Below, piece by piece: positions 45,508-57,900 of a stretch of DNA of 64,000 nucleotides (within the stretch, counting starts at the first letter, position 1; every line of letters starts with the position of its first letter). Below the pieces are notes generated by a model that had not been told where the DNA came from, did no database searches, and was given only the letters and a program-made list of their open reading frames with translations. Both the position numbers and the translations under genes were made by a program. This DNA is from Pocillopora verrucosa (taxonomy: Eukaryota > Cnidaria > Anthozoa > Scleractinia > Pocilloporidae), in NCBI RefSeq assembly GCF_036669915.1, contig NC_089323.1, positions 18,154,587-18,218,586 of the forward strand, given 5' to 3'.

Positions 45508-46645
45508 ATTCGCTGGCCGTCATCAACCGTGATTCATAAGTTTTTTAGATTACATATCTTCAGATCAATATGTGACTTCGCTTGATGACTCCGCGTGAAA
45601 GAAATATTGCTTAGCAACACCGGAAAACGCCAGGCGATAATCTCGACGAGTGAAGGAGGCCAGGCTGCATCAACATCCGGAGTTGACCGCTGTGTCGTAT
45701 TTCCTGCTCAGCTAAATATTTCTGTTCTAGGACACAAAACAAAAAATGAACGAAAAGCTCAAAGCATTTCCCCAAAGTTTTTGCAAAAGATCTTCATTTG
45801 GTTTGTCTATTTTAAAAAGTAGGATTTTTCTTTCTGAGACAATTACTCTCCTTATCAGTCGCTGTTTTTTTTGTCATGCAATGCACTCTTAAAATCAGAA
45901 CACGTTGCGTGATGAATTAAGTAACAGCTGCAAAGGAGGCCACGATAACATCTACAGAAGGAGAACTCACCGAGAGTGAAGTAGAAAAGTTGCCTCTTCA
46001 AGAGTGCCATCCTTAGATCGCTACTGATCTTTGATTCGTGGTCAGCGGTCAGCAAAGGTGGCGGACGTGTTTTGCTGACTGCTTGTGATATGTCTTCAGT
46101 TCACTGCTCAAAGCAGATTCTTACAGCGTATTCAACCTGGCAATAGAACCTTTGTGGAATATTTAACAAATTCACAATGCGACAGCTTTTATTTATCACC
46201 AACAGAGGTTGAGAATATTATTTCTAGCCTAAGTACAAGTAAAGCACTGGGGCCACATAACATTTCAGTTTTTTCTTGTTCTGTATATTGTGACCTTTGT
46301 ACCAATTTATGATATTTATGTGTACCAATGTATTTGTTATTCCTCTTTCCTGACTCTCACATTTTTAATTATCATATTTACGGTCACCCAACTATTTTAG
46401 CTTTTTAGTTATTTTGGGTGTCCCACTACTGTATGTACTGTTTATTTATTTATTTATTTATAATTATATTGTTGTAAATTCTTTTAGTTGTTTACAGTAG
46501 AAGAAAATAAACTGTTGATATTCTGCACGCGCTTACGAAAAAAAAAACAGTAGTTACGTCTCTATGACGTAATGCTTAGGAATTTAAATCCAGCAAAGTA
46601 AAGATCAAAGCGATTATTCTATTTCAGTTGTAAACGAAATCTTAC
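45508..46645. promoter_or_regulatory. Divergent intergenic region between CIMAP2 and the 171-aa ORF
   Basis: The two start codons face away from each other across 1.1 kb, a possible bidirectional promoter. The interval also holds a retrotransposon fragment (46,085-46,320) and an ATTT-rich tail at 46,440, so the original spacing was shorter. No core promoter motif is obvious. Confidence 0.3.
46085..46320 (+). mobile_element. Non-LTR retrotransposon fragment (reverse transcriptase N-terminal segment)
   Basis: The translated segment FYLSPTEVENIISSLSTSKALGP resembles the LINE RT start (P.E....I..L...KA.GPD.I). It is followed by a stop and an ATTT-rich tail to about 46,500. Truncated remnant. Confidence 0.6.
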
Positions 46646-47161
46646 ATGGACCTTCCTTACAGGAACTCGATAACTCCTGTAAAGAGACCTTGTCATCAGA
46701 CTGGAAGAGATCACTCTTACATAAAAGATCCCGTACATGAAGGCCACGCCCAACATGGCGATAACAATCTTCAACTTGTGCACTTGCTCACAACAAACCC
46801 TGCAGCTGCTCTACCGGCAATATTTCCAGGAAGCGGAAATCAAAGTCAAGTTAACGTTCGCCCAAAATACCGATTTTTGAACTGTCCAAGAATATCCAGT
46901 GCAAGTAACAGTTACAGATGGGAAAATAACTACAGTGTTATGGACGGCCGGCGAATTATGGTGAATACTTGGGCAGCTAATAAGATGAATGAGAGAGTAC
47001 CCCTTGGAAACCAGCGCTCCTTCTCGGAGCTTTATGTGACCAAGGAAGAAATGGATAAAAAGGCTTGTTGCCTTGATAACGAAGGGAATTTTAACTTTGA
47101 CGCTCTTCTACCAGCTGTTTATTGGAGGCCACAAGAGGAAAAATTTCACCCTCTTGAGTGA
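46646..47161 (+). CDS. Uncharacterised 171-aa protein, single exon
   Basis: Open frame from ATG (CTTACATGG context) to TGA. I do not recognise the family. The composition looks like a real protein: rich in Asn, Pro, Arg and aromatic residues, no low complexity, and no signal peptide or membrane segment. Notable stretches are NVRPKYRFLNCPRI, YRWENNYSVMDGRRI, RSFSELYVTKEEMDKKACC and a C-terminal PAVYWRPQEEKFHPLE. Short basic/aromatic repeats of this sort occur in small axonemal proteins, and its head-to-head position with CIMAP2 would fit a shared ciliary promoter, but that is inference. A polyadenylation signal follows at 47554. Confidence 0.6.
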   Translation: MDLPYRNSITPVKRPCHQTGRDHSYIKDPVHEGHAQHGDNNLQLVHLLTTNPAAALPAIFPGSGNQSQVNVRPKYRFLNCPRISSASNSYRWENNYSVMDGRRIMVNTWAANKMNERVPLGNQRSFSELYVTKEEMDKKACCLDNEGNFNFDALLPAVYWRPQEEKFHPLE

Positions 47162-47553
47162 TATTTAGGTCATTCGTAACTCAGCGAAATTATTTGTTCT
47201 CTGTTTCTGAAGTATAAACGCAGTGAAAAAAATAGAAATAATACCAAAACAGAACTACGGGAAAAGCGTATCAAAATCAGCTTAAGAGTTCAGTAAAAAT
47301 GTTATGTGCAGATGTTCCCTTTTTCGGAAAATGGCTTTCGAAGCCATTTCTGAGTTTTCACTATGATAGCGCTGACAATTATTTGTTTGAAGGTATGACT
47401 GAAGTACTGCAATCAGTTAGTTTATACAATGATAAAAACTCCCTCGAGCAACGACTTTTCGATCCACGCAAGCGGCCTGTATATTGATCGTTTCTCTAGA
47501 TTTTTGATCAGTTTATCAACATGAACTTAAATTGTCTATTTGTCATCTGATCT

Positions 47554-47559
47554 AATAAA
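47554..47559 (+). terminator. Polyadenylation signal of the 171-aa gene
   Basis: AATAAA followed by a T/G-rich stretch, about 390 nt after the stop codon. The 62-codon frame at 47299-47487 would then lie in the 3' untranslated region. Confidence 0.45.
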
Positions 47560-48536
47560 GTTTTTGAGATCACTCGCCTTACAGCCGCTTTGATAAAACA
47601 TTTTCAAAGACTGTACCTTTGTGCCGGGGGAAGGTGAAATACATCTTAACATCCCGGTTTGCCGTAAGTGAAACTGATGAGTTTATAGATGTTGAATCTA
47701 GAGAAAAAAAAAGTTTAGGTATCTTTTCATGTTTGAGTTAGGTGTCTGATGCAGCCCGAGGGCGACTCCGCCGTAAGACTTCATTTTGTAAATTAATAAG
47801 TATTTGTTTTTAGATCATATTTTTCCTTTAAAGTAAGTAATTCTAGAAGACAAGATTGCCAAGTATGATTTTTCCATAACGAAGGAACATATGCATGCAT
47901 TTGGAAGTCAGTGTAAGGGAGACCACAATACCTTTCCTCTTTATATCCCCTTTTCTGCCCCTTTTCTCGTTTTTTTTTTGTTTTTGTTTTTTTGTGGGAG
48001 CTACGGTTACCTAAGCAACCAATTGGGATTGAACTTCAGGTAATTACGGTTTCAAAGTGACTTTGTTTTGTCGCCATCTTTTTTCTGAAGCTATCACTTT
48101 TTACCCATTTTCCCAAGCACTCTTACCACACAGTGTTACCTGAAGTTGATGAAAGTAACCGTTCACAAATTCACCGTCACAGATAGCTTTGACTTCAGCC
48201 AGTTTAATAGTTCTTCAATGTCACTGCGTTGAGACTGTGCAAGTAAGGTGCCTTTTAGTAAGTGGAGGTGGCTATCCATTAAGATGATGTTGTCATTTGC
48301 ATGACTTAGCTATGAAATCGTTAAACCATTAATTATTGTAAAAGCAGCATTTGTGTTGGTAAGTCTTTTACTAGGTGGAAACTCGCAGATTCCTCACTTG
48401 AATTAGTCTACTTGAAAAAACAAACAGTTAACTCCTTTTCATAACTTACACTAAACAGGCTGCTTCTGACAAGAGGTATGGCTTCAACAACACCAAGATA
48501 TGATAGTGACTGCATGAAACTGTCATATACCTGACT

Positions 48537-50720
48537 TCACCCCATCATACATGACATCCAGCTTGGAGTCAGTGGTTGGTTGTTTTTCAGTTGAAGAAAG
48601 GATTTGTTTGTTAAGTATGTCTTTGCTAACAACAAAGAAATAACTGTACAAGCATTACTGCCTTGACAACCCCCAATTGTTGACTGAGATAGGAAGGCTG
48701 GCAGTTCCCAGAATGTGACTGATTGTGTTGTTGAAGATGGAACATGTATTGAAGTGGATTGAGGTGGTACACTTAAGTTAGAAAACTGTTGTTGAGCTAC
48801 TGATGGTGTTGTTGTTGAGATTGATTGTGTGATTGTAAAAGGTAAGGGTGGATAAGGTGAGAACCTCAAGATCTTTGGTGGCAAGGTTACCCACAATTGA
48901 AAAGTAGTTTTGGTGTGAATTTACAACTGAAGCAGGCCTTTTTGCGCTATGTCCTCTTTCTTGAGTTGTCCTGTGTGGAACACTCAGTTGTGGTATAATC
49001 AGCTGTTCCATACTTCTACTTATCATATTTCCCCTGTCATGGGACTTGTAAAAGTCTGAATACCTAGAGGCATGTGTTGCTAGCTGGCTTTTGGGCTGTT
49101 CACGACTATTGTGGCTGTCTGCAATGTTGCTACTTGTATCATGCTCTATAATACCTTTATTGAAGGAATCACCTACTTCATTTACTCTTGTTAGAAAAGG
49201 ATCATTGCTCCATCAAATGGATGGGCAACTGCTATGGCTGGGAGACTTGATGCCATATGAATTGCCACATTAACTTTATCAGTTGGTTTAGTAGGCATAT
49301 TCATAACATGAAAGTCATCAATAAGATGGATAACAAGTTTTTTGGTCTTAAAAAAAATTAATATCCATTTCATTGATTGCTTATGTTTTTACAAAAGTGT
49401 TTATGTTTATTGTTCATTCTATTTGTTCTGCTTTATCCTGCAGGCTGTCAGCACAGTTTTTTCCACAACTTCCTCATGGTTGTTTTGCCTACTGCTGTTT
49501 AAACATGTCGTTCATACATATTCCACTGCTAAGGTCCAAGACTCTCCCTGCAGTCTGTGTAGACCTGGTTAACCCATGAATATCAAGGAACATTTCAGCT
49601 TATTTCTGGAGCTGTGATGTTTTCTGAGATTTAAGGGAAATTGCATATTATCCTGTTATCATACTCAAGAACAAAGGTTGTTTTTTACCAGTGACTGCTG
49701 ACACTGTCAGAATAAAGCTGACATGGAAATTTTGTAAATTATATAAAATGTAATAATTTTTTATTCTTCTAATGGCAAAACTTTAGGCATGTAGGCAACT
49801 TGTGAAGTAGTGCAACTATTCTTTGCTGCTGTGAATGTGAATGCCTCTCACTGGTGGCATGTCTATCTGCACTCACTATTGTACTGATGTAATGATGATG
49901 TGAGGATGTAAAAGAGATGTGGTGCACAAGTCTCACAAAGTGCCTGCATATCATCAGATCTGTATAGAGATTGACCCGCACTCTCATAGTGCCTGTACAA
50001 GGCTGACTGAAATTTTTCCACCAGCTCTGCAAGATTATATAGAAAATGCAATAATAATGTATTTGACCACTCTGTAAGTATTTTTCAACAATGAACATGC
50101 AGAACCTTTATCAGTGTTATATTATTACCTGATGGATGTTGTCATGGAGATGTTTAACCCTGCAAGTGCAATCATAGCATAACTATGATTATTAGCAACA
50201 TGGTGGATTGGTTACCTTTCTTAGATTATGTCCAGGCATAAGTAAGGTACTTACTGTGATTAATGTTGAGAAATTGGATTTACCAGCCTGTGCACCAATT
50301 TCCTGACTCTCTCTGTTGAGCTTTTGAATTGTGGTAGAGCAGTAAGTTTTGCAGCATACATTTAACTGTCATAGCTTGTTAATCACATTGACCATCTGTC
50401 AAATCTGCTTGGAACTCCTGCTGAATTTTGCATGGCACCCATCTACATTTTGCATGAATTTTTTTGTTTAAGTTATTGATCTTCTCATGGAAACAAGGTG
50501 ATCATATGCTTTATTGTTTATTATGTAAATGGGTGAAGTATGTAAACCCAGGTTATCCAGCAGGAAATGAAAGCCTTTGAATATAACTACCTAAAGTAAA
50601 GTGGTCCTTGAGGCAAATATTTTGTCAGCATTGCTCCAACAACTTGTTCACCACAGTGTCCCTGGTTGATAACAAGCCTCACTTTTTCCAGCATTGTCAA
50701 GTTTGTACTGTCTCATGGGA
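48537..50720 (-). pseudogene. Possible decayed transposon-derived gene or multi-exon ORF remnants
   Basis: Several minus-strand open stretches of protein-like composition follow each other: 50,712-50,612 (MLEKVRLVINQGHCGEQVVG), 50,051-49,769 (ELVEKFQSALYRHYESAGQS; RIVALLHKLP), 49,370-49,191 (VIHLIDDFHVMNMPTKP...HMASSLP) and 49,020-48,537 (SQSTIGGCQGSNACTVISLL). Some end at plausible donors, but I could not join them with consistent phases. The segments remind me of multicopy cnidarian transposon-associated proteins, without a named family. It may be a fragmented mobile-element gene; a live gene with missed exons is the alternative. Confidence 0.35.
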
Positions 50721-51286
50721 ATAGGTGTATCACTCAGAGGGGAAGAATGTGAAAGTAGTGGGCACGATCTGGTGTTGCTCCTTTTTCGAATTTCTGATAG
50801 TGACATTCAGACAACATTTCCTGGTTCCACCTCCGCCACGAGTTATTTTAGTGTTAAATGCAATTATGCTTCCTCTACAAGAAGAGCTCTGGCGTGTTTT
50901 TTCTCCCAAACAACAAACCTTTTGGCCGGGTAGTTTGCCATACTGAGGAGACGATGAAAACAAGTGCTAACAATACGGAGGGCTACGAAGTTCATCGCCA
51001 TGTTACGACCGCTCCACTTCAATACTAAAATTCACACCTGTGCCCTGAATATTTTTTTTGTTGGGAAAGATATGTTGCAGAGCCGGTTCGAAAGAAACTT
51101 TCTTGAAAGTGGGAACCTTATCTGTCAAGGCTAGGGCTTATCCCCGCCAAATAAAAACAAAGAATATGAATTTTTAAAATGCCGCCATATCGTCGCTATA
51201 GTGTTACTATGGAAATATTGTCATTCCCATTCCTTTTCGCGCGTAAATTTTCAAGCATGCGCACTCATTTTGCCGCTGTGTCAACA

Positions 51287-54200
51287 GGTCAGCATTAGAT
51301 TCCATCCACCCAACATGATCTCGATTTCGGTCTCGAGATCATGTTGCATCCACCAAAACCACCTTGGTCGAGAGGGACTGAGATGGAATGATGGACAACT
51401 CATGACTTGTTATACTAAATTAAAATTACGAAGCTACGACAACATGCCGACTTATCCCGATGACCTAAGTGTATTATTTGTTTGGGAAATTGCGTCAAAA
51501 CTTTTTACTCAAGAAATGGTAAGTATTAATTTATTGTTCGATTGTAGTATCATAAAACATTTTACGCAATTTTATGCAGATATTTTACGTATTTAAAAGG
51601 TGCCCAGATGTTACGTAGTTTTGGTGGATGTCATTAGGGAACATCCACCAAAACTTTGACCAAAACCATCAACAATATATTTTTTTAATTTTATCTATAG
51701 CCACTGTTAGATGTTCAGGGAGACAAAAGATTTATACCACTAATTAGCAGTTAGTGCTCTGGCTAATTATTTTTTATGGTGCACAATTGCTGACCGACCA
51801 AACGTTCATAATGATTATCATAACTCTTAACACATAGAATAAAGTGGTTTTGGTGGATGTTTCTTTCCATCCACCAAAACCACCATAGCAATTTCTGCTA
51901 CTTCCTTACAGAAGACTGGTGTGACCTGCTATTTGGAGTACATAACCACAATCTATTTCTTTGTATGTAGAGATATTTTGCAAAGTTCTTGAGTCAGCAC
52001 CTTTTATTATTGAAACCATAATCATAACATGGTGCACAATATAGAATACAAAAGGTTCTGGTGTGGCAATCATGTAATCTTGAAACAGGAGAGTTTATAA
52101 CTGACTTAAACTGACTTAAACAGACATTTGCAACAAAATTCCAGGTCCAGAAATTTCTTCCACTATTTCCGCTAAAATCATAACCTTTAAGTACAACAAA
52201 TCAGCACATCAGTAATTGTTATCAGGGGTCTGATAATCCTATCAATCTTTCACATTTATTTAAAGTAACCTTTAATTTTGCATGGATGAATAAGTATACA
52301 CTCAAGATGCAGAATGTCTTACATTTTACAAACTATTTCCCTTTTTATAGATAGACAGTGAAAGGCCTTTGCCACATTGGTGAATCAAACCATTGTATAC
52401 CATGCATTTTGTGATAATTGTTTGTTTTTGCTCACAATATCCAGAAAAATGGAGGGGATAAATCTAAATAGCAAATTCTATTAATGGTTAAAATTAAATA
52501 ACATTGGAAGATCAAATTAACTTTGTACTGTTTAAAATTCAGTTTTGGTTTCTTGCTTATTCCAGCCTCTTAATATTCAAAAGCATTCCTTGTCATTTTT
52601 GTGTTCTTCTGTGTATATAACTTGAAAAATAAACACAGAGAAAGGAAACCACAAAGGATTAAACTTGAAGCTAAAGCAAAGTTTAAGTTGAGCCATAGCT
52701 GATCCAAATACTGAGCACTTTGTATTGTAACCCATTTAGCAGTAAAGTTTATCTATATGTCTGCCAGCTTGTCACAAGTCTTACCCCTCTCCTTCAAAAG
52801 TCTCTATAAATAAATTTTTCTTTGTGGTCCCTAATTGATGATAAGTATATTACAGCTCCTCAATTTCCTTCTCTCAAGACAAGGTTACTCTAAATTTAAC
52901 AAAGTAATGGACTTGATAAAACTCAAACTATAACTCAGCTGGCTGCTACTTGCAACCTTAATTTCTTGATACCAGTATACAATAATCAATATGTTATAAA
53001 TAAGAACCCTAATGCTTAATTTAGTAGTGATCACCTTCCTCCTTTTCATTTGCAGACCAGACTGGAACCTATATAGGTGTGTTTGCTTGTTTTGAGTGGG
53101 GATGGAAGAAAAGGAGTCATGCCTTATATCTGATTTATTAAACTGGATTTGTTCTGTTTATACATGAGTAGAACTACCTTGTTCTCTGAAAAAAAAAATG
53201 TATTGCATTTTTATCTGTGCTTTGCAGTCAAACTTCCTTGTGTCTTGGAAAAGAAATCTTATTTTCTTGAAAACAAAATCTTTGTTTTCGGCCTTCTGTA
53301 ATAGGTAAATATAACAGTGTAAGATGAGTGACAGTGTATTTCTCAAGTTATTTTTTGGAATGTGACAAAACGGAAGTGTCATAGCATGATAAGGAGCCAA
53401 CATATGATTGCTTGATAGAAAGCAAAAAATGCAGAATTGCATATATTTTCTCCTTTGTCAGCAGCATATGTTAGTGAAAAGTTCTTATAATTGTTAACTT
53501 CTAAACCATCTTCAATTTAGCCAAGATTGAAGTGTTATCACGTTTGTCCTAAAAGTATTCTGAGATCGATGTCATATGACCCATTCATGTATTTGACCTT
53601 TCAAATTAGCAAGCCATAGTTGACAGTAACACAAAGGTTGAGGATAAAAAGAAATTATTATACACAGTACTTCTTCTGCATCTTTTCGTTTCCTTTTCTC
53701 TCCAGTTGTTTTATCTATGCCGTGTTGGCAATAGTCCATTTTACAGTTGTATGCTTGGTTGCCAAGCCCTTGAACAGGAGTGAGGCTAAGGGTGACCTTG
53801 TTATGATACAAACCTTGCTGCTTTTGAAATGCAAATTAATTTGTTATCATGCTAACTAGATTCTGGTCCCTAACACAACAAGGTCACCTTCAGCCTCACT
53901 CCAAATCAAAGGCTTGGCAACTAAGTACACAACTGTAAAATGGCCTATTGAACACTTTCCTTCCCAAAATTAGGAAAGGCACACCAGTGAAAAACGAATT
54001 TATGCTCCTTAAATATCTCATGCATCTTCCCCCAGTATTTTGTGACTTCTGTCCGAGGAAGGAGATGTAAGCATTAAGTTAACCCGAATGATTCCACAAT
54101 TGTGGTATCATCCAAGCCATGCCAGAGGACTTGAACTAGATAAACTAGTGAGAATGCACAATAGCGATAGCAAAGCTTTGTAATGCCAAAGAGCTATATC

Positions 54201-54560
54201 AATATATATGTATATATATATACACCGGTGTTCCCGAAACCTTTGACAGCTTTAAAGAAAGAAAACTTCGTCGTCAATCCTGTTTCAAATTCCGCAATAA
54301 GTTTATGCGCCTCATCAACAGAATATACGTATCCTAAATTATCTGCATGTCTACCATTAAGCAATGGTTCGCGACTTAAAATTCTCGCTATGCTGTTTCT
54401 GTTTGTTCCTCAAGAATCATGGGATTTACAGCTTCGGATGTTCGGCTACATCACTTGCGGATTTCCGAGAATCTTCGGTTATGTTTTGCAAGTCATTAAA
54501 TATTCCGTCTCAGTCCCTCTCGACCGAGGTGGTTTTGGTGGATGGAATCTAATGCTGACC
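51287..54560. mobile_element. DNA transposon-like element with about 54-bp terminal inverted repeats and 9-bp target duplication
   Basis: The left end GGTCAGCATTAGATTCCATC is the exact complement of the right end; beyond that the arms match through ACCACC and GGTCGAGAGGGACTGAGA. Flanking direct repeats GTGTCAACA at 51278-51286 and 54561-54569. The left arm is interrupted by a 46-bp palindrome. The interior has no clear transposase. An open stretch around 51,440-51,520 (PTYPDDLSVLFVWEIASKL) is not recognised. Probably non-autonomous, with nested insertions. Confidence 0.75.
53729..53950. mobile_element. Short inverted-repeat element with arms of about 75 bp
   Basis: The arm at 53729-53804 (CAATAGTCCATTTTACAGTT...) is the near complement of 53870-53950 (...AACTGTAAAATGGCCTATTG), with a loop of about 65 bp. 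MITE-like, nested inside the 51287-54560 element. Confidence 0.75.
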
Positions 54561-54583
54561 GTGTCAACAAAATGTCGAAAGCA

Positions 54584-54767
54584 GGTAATTTAGTGTTAAC
54601 AACTGGGTTGAAAACGCCATTGGTGGGAATATGGTGACGTCACACAACCCACAATTCCTCTAATCGCTCTGACGAAGGGCCTACGCTCGAAACGTCAGCT
54701 TTTTTACCCTTCACGGTGGCTAATTTACGTTTTAAACCCAGTTGTTAACACTAAATTACCTGCTATA

Positions 54768-54812
<45 letters not shown>

Positions 54813-54816
54813 TTTA
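54584..54816 (+). mobile_element. Family C foldback element, copy 3, with target-site duplication
   Basis: Flanked by direct repeats AAATGTCGAAAGC (ending at about 54,582 and starting at about 54,820), a 13-bp target duplication. The arms (ggtaatttagtgttaacaac and its complement near 54,740-54,760) and the tail are well preserved. Confidence 0.8.
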
Positions 54817-54967
54817 TTCAAATGTCGAAAGCGCCAAACAAATTTTAAGCGCATGCGCATATGAATTGCCCCACCCCCACTCCGTTCCGCATCCGTCTCA
54901 GCAAGCAAGGAATATATTTGATGGTGACGCTATTCGCTTCGTCGTTACGATTCTTAACTTCCTCGAG

Positions 54968-57900
54968 ATGAACACAGCAATGGACGCAATTTTTTTTCTT
55001 CCCTCGCTTATGTTCGGTTTAAGTTTACTTCGTGCTTCTTTCGCCAGATGTCCGCCGTCTGAGTACAATGCCCCGAATGGTACTGTTCACCATTCAGGCT
55101 TCACTGATGACAACAACCTTACTTGTGCCTTCAATATACGAGTTCCAGTCGGCTTAAGAGCTGTTCTCGAAATTAAGAAACTGAAAGTAATGGGAAGGAT
55201 GCCGAACTGTGAAAACGGTTCTTTAGAAATAAGAGTGGGGTAGGTGCTATGTTTTATTTCTTTTCGAAAGAGCGTTAAATGGCGTGATCGAACAAGTCTT
55301 GCAATCGTTTTTAAATCGAATGCGAAAAAATTTCTTGTTTTTACGCCAATATTGTATAAACCTAACTTAAAAGCACGCAAGCATCGGGTAAGTCCTATAT
55401 ATTCTCTTTTAATGCGGACTTTCTTGAACTTTTCCCTGATCCAGAAATTATACTTTGGCCTTCAATTCCATGCGTGATTCTCACTTCGTATTTCCGTCGT
55501 TGAATGTGGCTGGATGTGCAAATAGTTCGTTTTCTTGTTAAGTTCAATATAAAATCAGATGTTAAAGTCACATCTTTCTCTCTGACATTAGTTTTGTTCC
55601 TATTATGGATTAGAAGTTTGCCGCCTAGTGCTTTTAGAAAGCTCTAGTGATTTCTGATTTACATGTAAGGACTAGATCCTTGTATTGCATTTCCTTAACC
55701 TTTTAACTCCCAAGAACTCCGTAGTAATTCTCCTCATTATCTGCCATACGGTTCTTATGATGTTAGTTTGGAAAATCTGGTATTGAATCAACTTATAATC
55801 TCCCAATTGATATTTTCCTTTATTCTCATTACTTGTCTGCTTGATATTTTAAGGAGAAATTCTGTCTTGGTCACTCATGGGAGTTAAAGGGTTAAGAAAC
55901 TCAAGGAGAATTGTATGTTGCATCAAACTTTATATAATCTTTTATTTCGCACATCCCTTGAATTGAATATATTTGTTACACAGCACAGAGGCTGATATCT
56001 TAAAAGAGGTTGAACATGTTGTGTTAATAATTTATGCCAAGTTTCACGGAATTTCTCCAAAACAATCTTTGCACCTAAGTGAAATATGCATGAAACATTT
56101 TGCACTTTGTCTTTTTAGATGCAGTGGAGAGTCCTTATCTCTTGGAAAGTTTTGCTCTTGCTCAGAGTTGGTCATACCTGAGAAAATCTATTCCTTGGAC
56201 CAATGCATTACTGTTGTTTTTAGACCTTATGGGTCAGTTCCGGGTGAAGAGTTTGAAGCATACTATACATCTATGGATAATACCACAGAACTGGATCCCA
56301 CCTCAAACTGCAGGTCTGTAAATAAGATATAATTTTATTTCACATTGTAATTTGTTTCATGGGAGGGCATGATATCTCACAAGTGAGCACATCAAATAAG
56401 TGAGATATTGAGTTGAACACAGGGAGAGATATTTTATATACAAGTACCTACATATTATTTTGTTCATTATATAAAGCCAATAGGTCATTATTGACAAGAA
56501 AAGTTTAGTTTATGAATGATTGAATACTTTACCATCAATTTGTCAACCTGACAGACTAGCGCTAAAGGTAAATGAGTGTCAGTAGCTGATTGACAATATC
56601 AAACACACTGAAAAATTATTGTTATTTTACATGTGTGCAGTTATGGCTTTTCTTAAGGCTGGAAATACTTGTTAAACACTGCTGTTTGTATAATCCTCCT
56701 TTTTACATAATTAAAAATGTTTTTTCTACCTGTTTTGATTTGTAGCAAAAAGTTTTTGGGTCAAGGAAGTGGAACATTGTTTACTCCCAAGTGGCCGTTG
56801 ACTTACATTCAAAATGCTTATTGTGAATGGAGTATTTCAGTTCCACAAGGGAAGGCAATTCGCTTGTTTTATACAAGCTTTAAATTGGGTGGATATGCTT
56901 TGTGTGACCCAGATAGGAAAGATATTGAAGATGAGATACGCATCACTGGTAAGTGCACTATAATTTGTCAATTCAGTATACCATATTTCAATGGCCTGCT
57001 TAATTAAAAAATTTTTTTGAATTGAAATCATTAACCTCTGTTTGCACCTAGAGATATGATAAATATCTTAACAACCTTGTTTCTTTGGTCTGTACCGTAA
57101 GTTACAGAACCTTGTTTTTCTGAATGTATGGCTTGCATGCTTTGCACTCAGGGCATAAATGGAAATAAAAAAAAGCCACCTCAAACTTGGTTACTAATTG
57201 TAGTAGTCGAGGGGTTGGAAAGAGCAATCTCTGGCGGTTCCTTCCGTTAAGTTTTTGTATAGCTTTCTGGACAAATTTGGCATTTGTGTGTTTTAAAAAG
57301 ATAAACTAGATTTGTGAAGTGGCTAGAATTTATGTGCTCAATAAATTGAAACAATAGCTACATTGAACTTTTATGAAAAGTCTTATAATAAAATGTATGC
57401 AGGACATCATTTGTCTCTTAGGTGAAGCTTTAGTTCATCCCTGCTGCCTATGGCCTGAGCATGCTGGGAAACTTTTGGTCTGTTTTGTGAAAAATCTGTC
57501 ACCAATTCTGTGGTACAAGTGCAGAAAGTAATTTTTAGGTTCCTAACTAATTTTGTCAAGCCATACTTATCTTCAAAGGCACCATCATCTTGCTTCAGAG
57601 CAGGATGAATTTTTGTCAGGCATTGAAATCTGACAAATTTGTCAATTTTTGTAAGCCATGAGTGGAAGGAAACCATTGATCAAGAAAGTTTGATCTTGTT
57701 TTTAAAATGGAAGTCTTTCAGGCAGTCAAGGGGTCAAAATGTATAATTTTTGTGCAGAAATCCAGCAATGAGATTGAAGATTCCCACATGGGGGTGCTTT
57801 GATGCTTTGCTCAGTTTGTATATCTGTGTGATTGACTGTGTTGTTAGCAAATATCTTACTGTATTTCAATGTGACCTGAATTGATAGAAGGTTGAGACAA

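Noticed and set aside
47299..47487. 62-codon open frame
   Set aside because: It lies between the stop and the polyadenylation signal of the 171-aa gene, has no own promoter or recognisable domain, and is short enough for chance.
53158..53442. 94-codon minus-strand open frame
   Set aside because: Composition (Phe/Leu/Cys-rich, AT-driven) and position inside a transposon with nested repeats argue against a gene.
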